Notes under the pieces: generated by a model
The model's input: the letters and a program-made list of their open reading frames with translations, nothing else
The model's database searches: none
Told to the model about the DNA's origin: nothing
Shown: one piece after another, positions 13,562-22,370 of the stretch
Position numbering within the stretch: position 1 is the first letter of the stretch
Layout: each line of letters opens with the position of its first letter
Assembly: GCA_937901395.1 (NCBI GenBank)
Contig: CALCDB010000187.1
Location: 1 to 40,860, forward strand
Direction: 5' to 3'
DNA length: 40,860 bases
DNA from: an uncultured Verrucomicrobiota bacterium
GTDB taxonomy: Bacteria; Verrucomicrobiota; Kiritimatiellia; RFP12; UBA1067
Position numbers and translations under genes: made by a program

Positions 13562-15406
13562 ATGGTGAAAGATTATGGAGACGCCAGCATTAAGACGCTG
13601 GATCCGGTGACGCATATTCGTACGCGTCCGGGGATGTATGTGGGCGAGCCGGGAACCGGCGCGATGTATCATGACTGCATTTACATTCTGATGAAGGAAG
13701 TAATCGACAATTCGGTCGATGAATTCGTTATGGGGGCGGGCAAGCGCATTGACGTTACCGTCAATTATGATACGGGCGAGACGAGCGTTCGGGATTATGG
13801 GCGCGGCATTCCGCTGGGCAAGGTAGTGGATTGCGTATCGCAGATGAACACGGGCGGCAAGTTCGATTCCGATGCCTTCCAGTTCTCGGCGGGTATGAAT
13901 GGAGTTGGCACCAAGGCGGTAAATGCGCTTTCGGAATTCTTCGAGGTTAGGAGTTTTAGGGATGGGCAATTTTCCGAGGCGTATTTCGAGGAGGGGCGGC
14001 TGAAATCGAAGAAGAGCGGAAAGCAGACAACTGCGGAACGTTCGGGAACGTACATCCGCTATAAGCCAGATGTCAAAGTATTGAAGCATTTTAAGGTTCG
14101 CGAGGAGCATGTAGCCAGGCGCATGAAGATGTATTGCTACGTCAATGCGGGGCTAACAATCGTCCTTAATGGTCAGGAGATATGTTCGGAGCATGGGCTG
14201 GCGGACTTGATTGCGGACGAGGCGCAGTTCGAGAAGCTCTATCAGCCATTTCACATAAAGACGAAGAGCCTTGAGATAATTTGGACGCACACGAATCGCT
14301 TTGGCGAAGAGTATCATTCGTTCGTGAATGGGCAATACACGACGGACGGTGGAACGCATCTGACGGCATTCAAGGAAGCGCTCACCAAGGCGCTCAATGA
14401 ATACGATTCGCGCAAGCGGTTCGATGGCGACGATATTCGCGATGGACTGATTGGAGCGGTGAGCCTGAGGATAATGAATCCAGTGTTCGAAGGACAGACC
14501 AAGATCAAGTTCGTGATGAACGACATCAAGGCGGAGTTGGTAAGCGCGATGAAGAAGGAGATTCTCTCGGCGCTTCATCGCTCTTCGGCGGAGACCGAAA
14601 AGCTAATCGCCAAGATAGAAGAGACGGGCAAGATACGCAGTCAGCTCAATACCATCAAGAAGCAGGCGCGTGAACGCTCGCAGGCGACGCAAGTAAGGGT
14701 TCCGCAACTCAAGGATTGCAAGAACCATCTGACGTTGGATAAGATCAACAAGAAGACGGGGAAGTGCGAGGGCGAGGAGACGATGATCTTTCTGACGGAA
14801 GGACAATCGGCGGGCGGTACGCTCGGTGGGGCGCGCGACGCGATGACGCAGGCCGTGTTCTTCTTGCGAGGGAAGTGCCTCAACACATACGGGCTGAATA
14901 AGGACGTATTGTACAAGAACGAAGAGTTCTTCAATTTGATAAAGACATTGGATATCGAGGAGACATTGGATCATCTAAGATACGGAAAGATAATCTTCGC
15001 GACGGATGCGGATGTGGACGGGCTGCACATCAGGATGTTACTTACAACTTTCTTCATGCGCTTTTATCGTCAACTCATTTTGGATGGACGTGTATTCATA
15101 TTGGAGACGCCGCTATTCAGAGTAAGGAACAAGAAGGAGCATTATTTCTGCTATAGCGACGAAGAGCGGGAAGCGGCGATTAAGAAGTGCGGCAAAGGTT
15201 GCGAGATCACGCGCTTCAAGGGTTTGGGGGAAATTGACAAGGAAGATTTCAAGGGCTTCATCGGCGAGGATATGCGGCTTACGCCAGTAACTTGCGTGGA
15301 TGATGTCGACGTGGAAAGAACCATCAAGTTCTACATGGGGGCGAACACGCCAGAGCGGCGTGATTACATCATGGATTCATTAGTATGCGATTCTTCGGAG
15401 TATTAA
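13562..15406 (+). CDS. parE: DNA topoisomerase IV subunit B
   Basis: 614-residue ATPase subunit of a type IIA topoisomerase, which decatenates and relaxes DNA with the ParC subunit encoded 3 bases downstream. GHKL ATPase features: EVIDNSVDEF, DYGRGIP, GGKFDSDAFQFSAGMNGVGTKAVNALS. The TOPRIM domain shows EGQSAGG (Glu413-Gly419), LRGKCLNTYGLNK, ATDADVDGLHIR and RFKGLGE. The motif is EGDSAGG in nearly all GyrB/ParE proteins; here Gln415 replaces the aspartate linked to quinolone sensitivity (GyrB Asp426). The sequence is closest in style to Bacteroidetes ParE. GyrB is not excluded, but the pairing with a short ParC-like subunit favours ParE. Confidence 0.88.
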   Translation: MVKDYGDASIKTLDPVTHIRTRPGMYVGEPGTGAMYHDCIYILMKEVIDNSVDEFVMGAGKRIDVTVNYDTGETSVRDYGRGIPLGKVVDCVSQMNTGGKFDSDAFQFSAGMNGVGTKAVNALSEFFEVRSFRDGQFSEAYFEEGRLKSKKSGKQTTAERSGTYIRYKPDVKVLKHFKVREEHVARRMKMYCYVNAGLTIVLNGQEICSEHGLADLIADEAQFEKLYQPFHIKTKSLEIIWTHTNRFGEEYHSFVNGQYTTDGGTHLTAFKEALTKALNEYDSRKRFDGDDIRDGLIGAVSLRIMNPVFEGQTKIKFVMNDIKAELVSAMKKEILSALHRSSAETEKLIAKIEETGKIRSQLNTIKKQARERSQATQVRVPQLKDCKNHLTLDKINKKTGKCEGEETMIFLTEGQSAGGTLGGARDAMTQAVFFLRGKCLNTYGLNKDVLYKNEEFFNLIKTLDIEETLDHLRYGKIIFATDADVDGLHIRMLLTTFFMRFYRQLILDGRVFILETPLFRVRNKKEHYFCYSDEEREAAIKKCGKGCEITRFKGLGEIDKEDFKGFIGEDMRLTPVTCVDDVDVERTIKFYMGANTPERRDYIMDSLVCDSSEY

Positions 15407-15409
15407 GCG

Positions 15410-17533
15410 ATGGGCAAGCAAGATAATCAACCACCGAGTCTATTCGACAACTTGGAGATGTTCGGCTCGAAGACAGTGGAGAACAAGGGTCTCACGGGAA
15501 CGGGGCCAATGCGCGATCTATACGATTTCAACTTTCGTCAGTATTCGGCGTATGTAATTTGTTCGCGCGCGATTCCAGCGGTAGAGGATGGGCTGAAGCC
15601 AGTGCAGCGCAGAATAATGCACGCGCTCTTCGAGCAGGACGACGGGCGATATACGAAGGTTGCGAATATCGTCGGGCAGACGATGCAGTATCATCCGCAT
15701 GGAGACGCTTCCATTGGCGATGCGATTGTCGTGTTGGCGAACAAGCTATGGGGAAAGGGCAAGGGCTATCTCATCGACGGACAGGGAAACTACGGTTCGT
15801 TGCTCACTGGTATGCCGCATGCGGCGGTTAGGTATATAGAATGCAGATTGACGGAACTGGCGAAGAACGAAGTCTTCAACAAGAAAACGACGGATTACGT
15901 TCCAAACTACGATGGGCGAAAGGAAGAGCCAGTTTATTTGCCAGCGAAGATTCCGCTATTGTTAATGCTGGGAGCGGATGGTATCGCAGTTGGACTTTCC
16001 ACATCGATTTTGCCGCATAATTTCATTGAGCTGTTGGAAGCGGAGATATGTCTCATTCAGAAGAAGCCCTTTGAACTCTACCCCGATTTCCAATTGGGCG
16101 GAGTGATGGACGTAAGCGAATATCAGGATGGGCTTGGTAAGATCAAGGTGCGGGCGCGAATCGAGAAGGAAGATAAGAACAAGTTGGTGATAACCGAACT
16201 GCCGTGGGGCGAGACGACGGACTCGCTTGCGGAGTCGATTGAGGAAGCAATCAAGAAGAAAAAAGTTCCAGTTCGAAAGCTCCACGATCTTACCAGCGAT
16301 ACGGTGAAGATCGAGTTGGAATTGCAGACGGGTGAGAGCCAAGAGAAGGCGATCGTAGCGCTTTACGCATTCACGAACTGCGAGAAGGCGATATCATCGC
16401 GGCCAATCGTATTGGATAACGGGCGGCCGCGTCAGATGAGCGTGCGGGAGATACTTAAGAAGAATGTGGAGCGCTTGACAGCGCTCACCAAGCGCGAACA
16501 GGAAATCAGATTGGGTGAATTGGACGATCTCTTTCACGCGAGAACATTGGATCGCATCTTCATAGAAGAGCGCATCTACAAGCGCATCGAACACGAGAAG
16601 ACGATGGAAGGCATTCAATCAACGGTAAAGGAAGGGTTCAAGCCATTCCGCAAGGAGTTGCGGCGTGATGTAACCAATGAGGACATCGAGCGGCTATTGA
16701 AACTGCAAATCCGCCGCATCTCGCAATTTGATATCGACAAGAACCGGAAAGAGATAGAGGATATCAAGGCGGAAGAGAAAACGGTAAAGGACAATCTCGT
16801 TCACCTAAGGGCGTTCGTGGTAGCGTATCTTAAGGACCTCATCAAGAAATACAAGAAGAGCTATCCGCGACACACCGAAATAATGAAGGGGGCGTTCAAG
16901 CAAGTCGACGTAAAGGCGATTACGGCGAGCGAACTCACCATCAAGTGGGACAAGGAAAACAATTTCGTCGGCTCTGGTCTTCGCGGGGGAGATGAACTCT
17001 TCAAATGCTCATCGTTGGATGAGCTTATCTTCATCTGGAAAGACGGGCGTTTCAAGAAGATGCAGCCTGAAGACAAAGTGTTCGTTGACAAAGACCTATA
17101 TATGGTGCTACGATACGATCAAGAGAAAGAGCGGGATAGCAGAGATTTCACGCTGGTGTACGAGGAATGCAAATACAACTTCAGTTATATCAAGCGCTTC
17201 ACATTCGGCGGGCTAATACGCAACAAGGAATATCATCTATCGCCGCCGAAGACGAAGATACTGTATTTCACGGAAGGTTGTGCAGATACGATATATGTGA
17301 AGTATAAGCCAGCGAAAGGGCAGAAGATACATCAGCAATATTTTTTGCCAAAGGAGCAGGTCGTTCGCACGAATATGTCCACAGGCAAACCTGAGAAGCA
17401 AGATGTGGTTTTGATTCGCACGGCGGGAACCAAGGGGAAGCAACTTTCCACGAAGCCGATTGCGAGAATCTCATCGACGAAAGGCGCGTGGTGGGATGAG
17501 AAGGAAACTCCATCAAAAGGCGTATTGGACTAA
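15410..17533 (+). CDS. parC: DNA topoisomerase IV subunit A
   Basis: 707-residue cleavage-rejoining subunit. The winged-helix/tower part has DGLKPVQRRIMHAL, YHPHGDASIGDAIV, GQGNYGSLLTG and AAVRYIECRL with catalytic Tyr142. The quinolone region reads HPHGDASIGD: the position of GyrA Ser83 is Ala100, while Asp87 is kept as Asp104. After about residue 500 the C-terminal part is shorter than GyrA and lacks a GyrA box (QRRGGKG-type) that I can see, which supports topoisomerase IV rather than gyrase. Coupled to parE by a 3-base gap; the GH2 gene follows after 18 bases with its own ribosome site. Confidence 0.88.
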   Translation: MGKQDNQPPSLFDNLEMFGSKTVENKGLTGTGPMRDLYDFNFRQYSAYVICSRAIPAVEDGLKPVQRRIMHALFEQDDGRYTKVANIVGQTMQYHPHGDASIGDAIVVLANKLWGKGKGYLIDGQGNYGSLLTGMPHAAVRYIECRLTELAKNEVFNKKTTDYVPNYDGRKEEPVYLPAKIPLLLMLGADGIAVGLSTSILPHNFIELLEAEICLIQKKPFELYPDFQLGGVMDVSEYQDGLGKIKVRARIEKEDKNKLVITELPWGETTDSLAESIEEAIKKKKVPVRKLHDLTSDTVKIELELQTGESQEKAIVALYAFTNCEKAISSRPIVLDNGRPRQMSVREILKKNVERLTALTKREQEIRLGELDDLFHARTLDRIFIEERIYKRIEHEKTMEGIQSTVKEGFKPFRKELRRDVTNEDIERLLKLQIRRISQFDIDKNRKEIEDIKAEEKTVKDNLVHLRAFVVAYLKDLIKKYKKSYPRHTEIMKGAFKQVDVKAITASELTIKWDKENNFVGSGLRGGDELFKCSSLDELIFIWKDGRFKKMQPEDKVFVDKDLYMVLRYDQEKERDSRDFTLVYEECKYNFSYIKRFTFGGLIRNKEYHLSPPKTKILYFTEGCADTIYVKYKPAKGQKIHQQYFLPKEQVVRTNMSTGKPEKQDVVLIRTAGTKGKQLSTKPIARISSTKGAWWDEKETPSKGVLD

Positions 17534-17551
17534 TCACAACGAAAGGAAATA

Positions 17552-20068
17552 ATGATGAAGACTAAATTGGCGATGGTATTGGCGATGATGACATCGTCAT
17601 TGGCGATGGCGGAACGCGCATCGTTTGATTTCGGATGGAAGTTCAAATATTTCGGCAAGGGCGAGGCGAGTAGCATCGAACCTGCGCAAATTGGATACGA
17701 TGAAAAGGGCTTCAAGGCGGTGCAATTACCTCATGATTGGGCGATTGAAAGTGAATTTCTTTCGGAGGAGCCGAACGAGACGGGCAAGTTACCTTGGGAT
17801 GGCTACGGGTGGTATCGCAAGACCTTCACGATACCAACGAACTTCAATGCGAACAACGATCGTTACTATCTTGATTTCGATGGAGTGATGGCGCAGCCGA
17901 AGATTTACGTAAACGGGAAGTTTGCGGGAGAATGGGCGTATGGGTATGCATCATTCCAAATCGACATCACCCCGTTCATAAAGAGCGGAGAGAACTTGGT
18001 AGCGGTAGTAGCGAGCAACAAGCCTCGCTCCACGAGATGGTACCCCGGGGCGGGCATTTATCGGCACGTATGGTTGGAGTCTACGGGCACGACGCACATT
18101 GGCAAGTGGGGAATACAGGTAACGACGCCGAAGATAACGGGGACGGCTGCGACGGTGAAGATCGTTACGAGCATCGACAACACGGGGAACCGCGATTGCG
18201 AAGTAACGGTCGAGCAAGAGGTAGGCAATATCAGCGCCAAACCGGAGAAGGTAAAGATAGCGGCTGGCAGTTCGGCATCGGTAGAGCAGACGCTGACATT
18301 GCCATCACCAAAGCTTTGGAATGTAGAAAAGCCGGAGCTTTACAAATTGCTGACGGTAGTAAAGGCGGGCTCGACGGTAATAGATCGTGATAAGACGATG
18401 TTCGGTGTTCGGAAGATTGAGTGGAAGGAAGATGGGTTTTACTTGAACGACAAGCGCATTCCCCTAAATGGCGTTTGCGAGCATCATGACTTGGGGCCGT
18501 TGGGTTCGGCGTTTTACGTGCGTGGCTATGAGCGTAAGATTCGCAAGCTCAAGGCGATGGGGTGCAATGCTATTCGCATGACCCACAATCCACCAGCGCC
18601 GGAAGTGCTTGACCTTTGCGATCGCATGGGCATGTTGGTATTGGATGAACTCTTCGACATCTGGAAGCACCAAAAGTACGATAAGGTAAATGGCTATCAC
18701 CGCTATTGGCCGGAGTGGTGGCAAAAGGATGTAAAAAATTTCGTGATGCGCGATCGCAATCACCCATGCATAATCGCGTGGAGCGGAGGCAATGAGATTA
18801 GTGAAATCACGACGAGCGATGGAGTGGAGATCTCCAATAACCTGCGAGCAGAATTTAAGAAGTATGATAACACGCGTCCATATACGGTCGGCACGAACGC
18901 GATGGGCGGAATGAGCAATGGGTTCCAGAAGACGGAAGACGTGTTCGGCTTCAACTACAAGCCGCATAGTTACGGCAAGTTTCATGAAATCAATCCGGGG
19001 CAGCCATTGTACGCTTCGGAAACGGCTTCATGCGTTGCGACCAGAGATACGTACTTCTTCCCGATGGGCTGGGGGAGCGGCAGTGGGCAGCAGAATTTCC
19101 AAGTCAGTTGCTGGGGAACTTCTGCGGTGCCGTGGGGAAATGTGGCGGATATCGAATTCGCGGCGCAGAAGCGAGATGGCAAGGTAGCCGGCGAGTTCGT
19201 GTGGACGGGGTTTGATTATTTGGGCGAGCCGACGCCATATAATCAAGATCGTTCCAATGCCGGCAATTTCAAGGATCTTTCTGAGGCCGAGCAGAAGAAG
19301 ATGATGGCGATGTTGGAAAAGACAGGCAACAAGGCGCCCAGCAGAAGTTCATATTTTGGAATAATCGATCTCGCGGGATTTCCGAAGGATCATTATTATC
19401 TTTATCAAAGCGTGTGGGCGCCAGATGTCAAGCAGGCGCATATCCTACCGCATTGGAATTGGCAGGGACGTGAAGGCCAGGTAACGCCAGTAGTAGTATA
19501 CACAAGCGGAGACGAAGCGGAGTTGTTTCTCAATGGCGATAGTCAAGGCGTGAGACGGCGCGGAGATGGGGGGACGTTCTCGCAAAATGGAATAACGGTT
19601 GGTAAGAACGAATTTCGCTTTGTGTGGGAAGATGTAAAGTATCAGCCGGGGAAGTTGTCGGTAAAGGTGAAGAAACAGGGCAAGGCGTGGGCGGAGGCGA
19701 CGCGGGTAACCACGGGAGAGGCCAAAGCGGTCATCGCCACGGATATTGATCGCAAGACATTAAAGGGCAATGGGCGCGATCTGGCGTTCATAGAACTCGC
19801 GATTGTGGATGTAAATGGGAATGTGGTGCCAACTGATTGCAGGGCGGTGGAGTTTTCCGTTACTGGTCCAGCAAAGCTGATTGGCTTTTGCAATGGCAAT
19901 CCCGTAGATTGGACGTGCATGCAAAACCCAAGTCAGCATTTTTTCAATGGTAGAATTTTGGCGGTATTACGGGGCGAGTATAAGGAATCTGGCAAGGCGG
20001 AGGTCGTGGTTAAAGCGAAGGGCTTACCACCGCTAAAATTACCATTCGAGGTAATCAAGAAACATTAA
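17552..20068 (+). CDS. Secreted glycoside hydrolase family 2 (beta-galactosidase-like)
   Basis: 838 residues with a signal peptide (KTKLAMVLAMMTSSLAMA), so periplasmic or outer-membrane side. Domains in order: GH2 sugar-binding (about 20-180, FDFGWKF, LPHDWAIE, YRKTF), immunoglobulin-like (about 185-285), catalytic barrel (about 290-600), a DUF4982-like domain (about 640-735) and a C-terminal beta domain. Catalytic residues are visible: acid/base Glu415 in WSGGNEIS and nucleophile Glu490 in YASETAS. GVCEHHDLG and MTHNPPAPE are family landmarks. Probably releases beta-linked galactose or a related sugar from glycans; exact substrate cannot be told. GAAAGGA precedes the ATG. The 3' end overlaps the convergent gene by 14 bases. 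Confidence 0.88.
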   Translation: MMKTKLAMVLAMMTSSLAMAERASFDFGWKFKYFGKGEASSIEPAQIGYDEKGFKAVQLPHDWAIESEFLSEEPNETGKLPWDGYGWYRKTFTIPTNFNANNDRYYLDFDGVMAQPKIYVNGKFAGEWAYGYASFQIDITPFIKSGENLVAVVASNKPRSTRWYPGAGIYRHVWLESTGTTHIGKWGIQVTTPKITGTAATVKIVTSIDNTGNRDCEVTVEQEVGNISAKPEKVKIAAGSSASVEQTLTLPSPKLWNVEKPELYKLLTVVKAGSTVIDRDKTMFGVRKIEWKEDGFYLNDKRIPLNGVCEHHDLGPLGSAFYVRGYERKIRKLKAMGCNAIRMTHNPPAPEVLDLCDRMGMLVLDELFDIWKHQKYDKVNGYHRYWPEWWQKDVKNFVMRDRNHPCIIAWSGGNEISEITTSDGVEISNNLRAEFKKYDNTRPYTVGTNAMGGMSNGFQKTEDVFGFNYKPHSYGKFHEINPGQPLYASETASCVATRDTYFFPMGWGSGSGQQNFQVSCWGTSAVPWGNVADIEFAAQKRDGKVAGEFVWTGFDYLGEPTPYNQDRSNAGNFKDLSEAEQKKMMAMLEKTGNKAPSRSSYFGIIDLAGFPKDHYYLYQSVWAPDVKQAHILPHWNWQGREGQVTPVVVYTSGDEAELFLNGDSQGVRRRGDGGTFSQNGITVGKNEFRFVWEDVKYQPGKLSVKVKKQGKAWAEATRVTTGEAKAVIATDIDRKTLKGNGRDLAFIELAIVDVNGNVVPTDCRAVEFSVTGPAKLIGFCNGNPVDWTCMQNPSQHFFNGRILAVLRGEYKESGKAEVVVKAKGLPPLKLPFEVIKKH

Positions 20069-20996
20069 TCGCCCAAGCGGGCAATGGGGTTCTGATTTCG
20101 CAATCCACGCCACTGGTTGGATGCTTAAAGGCGACCGATAGGGCGTGCAGGCAGTGTCCGCATTGATTCTCGATGGCGAAGGCGCCATATAGGCGGTCGT
20201 TGATGATGTGCATGCCCCCAAGCGCGAGTTGTGCGCGAATTTGATGGGTTACGCCAGTATAGATGGTAACCTCCAGAAGCGTACGCTCTTCGTTTTCGTT
20301 CATAGTATGACCGATGGGACGAAATTGGGTGACTGCATGCAATGCCCTTAGTTTAGCCACTTCCGCGTGAGTGAGGCGATTATGATGAGCGTCGACCATC
20401 TTGCAGAGGGACAGTGTTGGATCGTGAATGAGATCGTTTTCGAGCGTACCGCCTACAGTGACTGCGCCTTCCACGAGCGCCAGATAGGTCTTCTTCACGG
20501 TTTGAGCGGAAAACTGCGCTCGCAAGGAGGTGAATGCATTTTGGTTACGTGCAACCAAGACGAGTCCGGAAGTATCGGCATCAATACGATGAAGGGCGCC
20601 GGCCATCAGGGGTTGATCGCCGAGCATACGACACTCTTCATAGCGCGTAATAACGGCATTCATCAGCGTGCCAGTTTCATGACAGTTCAACGGCTGCACT
20701 GGCATTCCAGCGGGCTTGTCGAATGCCAAGAGAGAATCATCCTCAAATATCGGCGGCGGACATCTACCATCGGGCAGAACCAGATTGTCCTTCGCTTCCA
20801 ATAGCGATAGTATCTTAAGTCTCTCTCCGCCTTTGAGTTTAAGGCCTTTGGCCGCTCGCCTGCCATTAACCAAGATATTGCCGGCATTTATGGCTTCGCG
20901 AATAAATGCTCTTGTTGAAGTAGTGAAGATGGCAAGAAGGGCGGCATCCAAACGGACGCCGCCCTCGTTCACCGTTATCTCACGGTTATCAATCAT
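20055..20996 (-). CDS. RluA-family pseudouridine synthase with S4 domain
   Basis: 313 residues. An N-terminal S4-like domain (VRLDAALLAIF, RAFIREAINAGNILVNGR) precedes the catalytic domain, with FDKPAGMPVQP, HRIDADTSGLVL (nucleophile Asp139) and THQIRAQLALGG then DRLYG. The motif has HRID where RluD has HRLD. It is the third gene of a minus-strand unit after the coiled-coil and small lipoprotein genes, overlapping the latter by 8 bases. It is convergent with the GH2 gene and the last codons overlap, leaving no room for a terminator. Target RNA unknown. Confidence 0.88.
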   Translation of the reverse strand: MIDNREITVNEGGVRLDAALLAIFTTSTRAFIREAINAGNILVNGRRAAKGLKLKGGERLKILSLLEAKDNLVLPDGRCPPPIFEDDSLLAFDKPAGMPVQPLNCHETGTLMNAVITRYEECRMLGDQPLMAGALHRIDADTSGLVLVARNQNAFTSLRAQFSAQTVKKTYLALVEGAVTVGGTLENDLIHDPTLSLCKMVDAHHNRLTHAEVAKLRALHAVTQFRPIGHTMNENEERTLLEVTIYTGVTHQIRAQLALGGMHIINDRLYGAFAIENQCGHCLHALSVAFKHPTSGVDCEIRTPLPAWAINVS

Positions 20997-21153
20997 ATTG
21001 GTTCATGACTGATGGAGCGATAGGAGCGATACCTTCCCAATTCTTATTAGAAGCCCAAGGAAGATCGCTATCCTCGGCGGTGTCGGCGATACAGCCCGCC
21101 AACACCGTAAGCACGAAGGCCATCAACAGAGCCTTAATCAGCGAAGATGACAT
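20989..21153 (-). CDS. Small lipoprotein (54 residues)
   Basis: A short gene between the coiled-coil and pseudouridine synthase genes. It opens with a signal peptide (MSSSLIKALLMAFVLTV) and lipobox LAGC with Cys21, then a 33-residue mature part that is acidic (ADTAEDSD) and then proline/tryptophan-rich: LPWASNKNWEGIAPIAPS, ending in NQYD. It overlaps the coiled-coil gene by 20 bases and the downstream gene by 8 (ATGATTGA), which supports real translation. A later ATG at 21123 (AGG 8-10 bases before it) would also keep the lipobox. I do not recognise a named family. Confidence 0.7.
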   Translation of the reverse strand: MSSSLIKALLMAFVLTVLAGCIADTAEDSDLPWASNKNWEGIAPIAPSVMNQYD

Positions 21154-22273
21154 CGTTTGCATTGAGTTTATCCTGTTCCCACGCGCTGAGAATATCGCAA
21201 ATTACGTAATTCTTACCCTTGACTTCCTGACGGAGTTTGATGCGACCGACGAATTCGCCGGTATCGCCCTTGTTGAAGCCAGGACGACGCACGCCGAGCT
21301 CAATTGCTGGCAATGGACGGGTAAGCTCCTCACCCTTGAGTTCCTTCATGGCCTCATCGGTGAACTTGACAATCGCGAACATATTCTCGTTATCAGCCGA
21401 GATGATTACTCCCTTATCGCCGATAGGAAGCGACTCAACGGCAATACCATTGCCTTCGCCACGCTGACCCGCGGTCGGTACCATTTCCTTCATCATCTTC
21501 TTGAGCTGCTCGACGAGCTTAATCTGCTTTGCGATTTCTTCCTTAGCAGCTTCGATATCCGCATCCTTATTCGCGATCTCATCCTTCAAGGAAGCGTTTT
21601 CGCCGTTGAGCTCGTCGATTTGCGAATTCTTACGGGTAACTTGATCTTCAAGATCTGCCTTAATACCCTCAAGTTCAGAAATCTTCTTATCGCGTTCGAC
21701 GATGGTTACCTTATCTTGACGAGCTTCGCCTTTGAGCTTATTCAGTTCGCCGACGACATTTTCGAGTTTCCCGTGAATGTCGGTCAATGCCTTACGGGTA
21801 TTATTGAGACGAGCCTGCTGCTTTTTGGCGCTATCAAAGAGCTGATTCAACTTCTTATCAGCGTTACTGCCGGCGATTACGAAATCATCGCCCTCGCGGA
21901 TTGGATTGCCCTCTGGATCGAGCTGATAGATTTGGCGCAGCGATTCGATGAGCCCCATATCAGAATCTTTCCATGAATAGGTTTCAAGATTCTGCTTTTC
22001 GAGTTCCGCTGGATAATCATCGAGCAGATTTTCCATATCTGGGGAGTCAACGATTTCGGCCTCGACCGCAGAAACATCCTTATTTATAGTAGCAACGTCT
22101 TTTTGAGGATCGGCCTTTTCGATGGTATTGGCCACCTGGAAAATGCAATCACGCAATCGCTTATTACGATCGGTAAGCTCAGTGCGCTTGGCATTGAGTT
22201 GGTACTCAAAAAACAGAGCGACCCCGGCGAGAACCAGGAACACGTAAACAAGAACGTGCAACACTTTATTCAT
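21134..22273 (-). CDS. Membrane-anchored coiled-coil protein
   Basis: 379 residues. Residues 5-23 form a membrane anchor (VLHVLVYVFLVLAGVALFF) followed by a charged helical part. A long heptad-rich coiled coil runs about 150-255 (KLENVVGELNKLKGEARQ, RKNSQIDELNGENASLKDEI). The last 110 residues look like a small beta-rich domain (GDKGVIISADNENMFAIVKF, IKLRQEVKGKNYVICDI). It is probably anchored in the inner membrane with the bulk in the periplasm. No known family; a cell-envelope organising role is only a guess. The last 20 bases overlap the small lipoprotein gene. Confidence 0.75.
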   Translation of the reverse strand: MNKVLHVLVYVFLVLAGVALFFEYQLNAKRTELTDRNKRLRDCIFQVANTIEKADPQKDVATINKDVSAVEAEIVDSPDMENLLDDYPAELEKQNLETYSWKDSDMGLIESLRQIYQLDPEGNPIREGDDFVIAGSNADKKLNQLFDSAKKQQARLNNTRKALTDIHGKLENVVGELNKLKGEARQDKVTIVERDKKISELEGIKADLEDQVTRKNSQIDELNGENASLKDEIANKDADIEAAKEEIAKQIKLVEQLKKMMKEMVPTAGQRGEGNGIAVESLPIGDKGVIISADNENMFAIVKFTDEAMKELKGEELTRPLPAIELGVRRPGFNKGDTGEFVGRIKLRQEVKGKNYVICDILSAWEQDKLNANDVIFAD

Positions 22274-22307
22274 AAGATTCTTCTATCCTTTCAACTTACT
22301 GGGGAGA

Positions 22308-22336
22308 ATAATACACAATTTTTTCGATTTGTGCAA
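22308..22336 (-). promoter_or_regulatory. Sigma70-type promoter of the coiled-coil operon
   Basis: On the minus strand, TTGCAC (22336-22331), a 17-base spacer and TATTAT (22313-22308) form a standard promoter. The leader of about 28 bases contains AAAGGA before the ATG at 22273. Divergent from tgt. Confidence 0.65.
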
Positions 22337-22348
22337 GAGGGAATCGTC

Positions 22349-22363
22349 TTTTTTTGATAAAAT
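22349..22363 (+). promoter_or_regulatory. Extended -10 promoter of tgt, apparently leaderless
   Basis: A run of T followed by TGATAAAAT (hexamer TAAAAT, 22358-22363) stands 7 bases before the GTG start at 22371. Initiation at the normal distance falls on or next to the GTG, and there is no Shine-Dalgarno. Confidence 0.55.
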
Positions 22364-22370
22364 ATGCGTC

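Noticed and set aside
13418..14110. 230-codon open frame on the minus strand across parE
   Set aside because: Antisense shadow of conserved ParE ATPase codons, with no ribosome site or family motif.
21005..21976. 323-codon plus-strand open frame opposite the coiled-coil gene
   Set aside because: The minus-strand frame has a membrane anchor, heptads, a promoter and a ribosome site; the plus-strand product is a Leu/Ile-rich mirror of coiled-coil codons.
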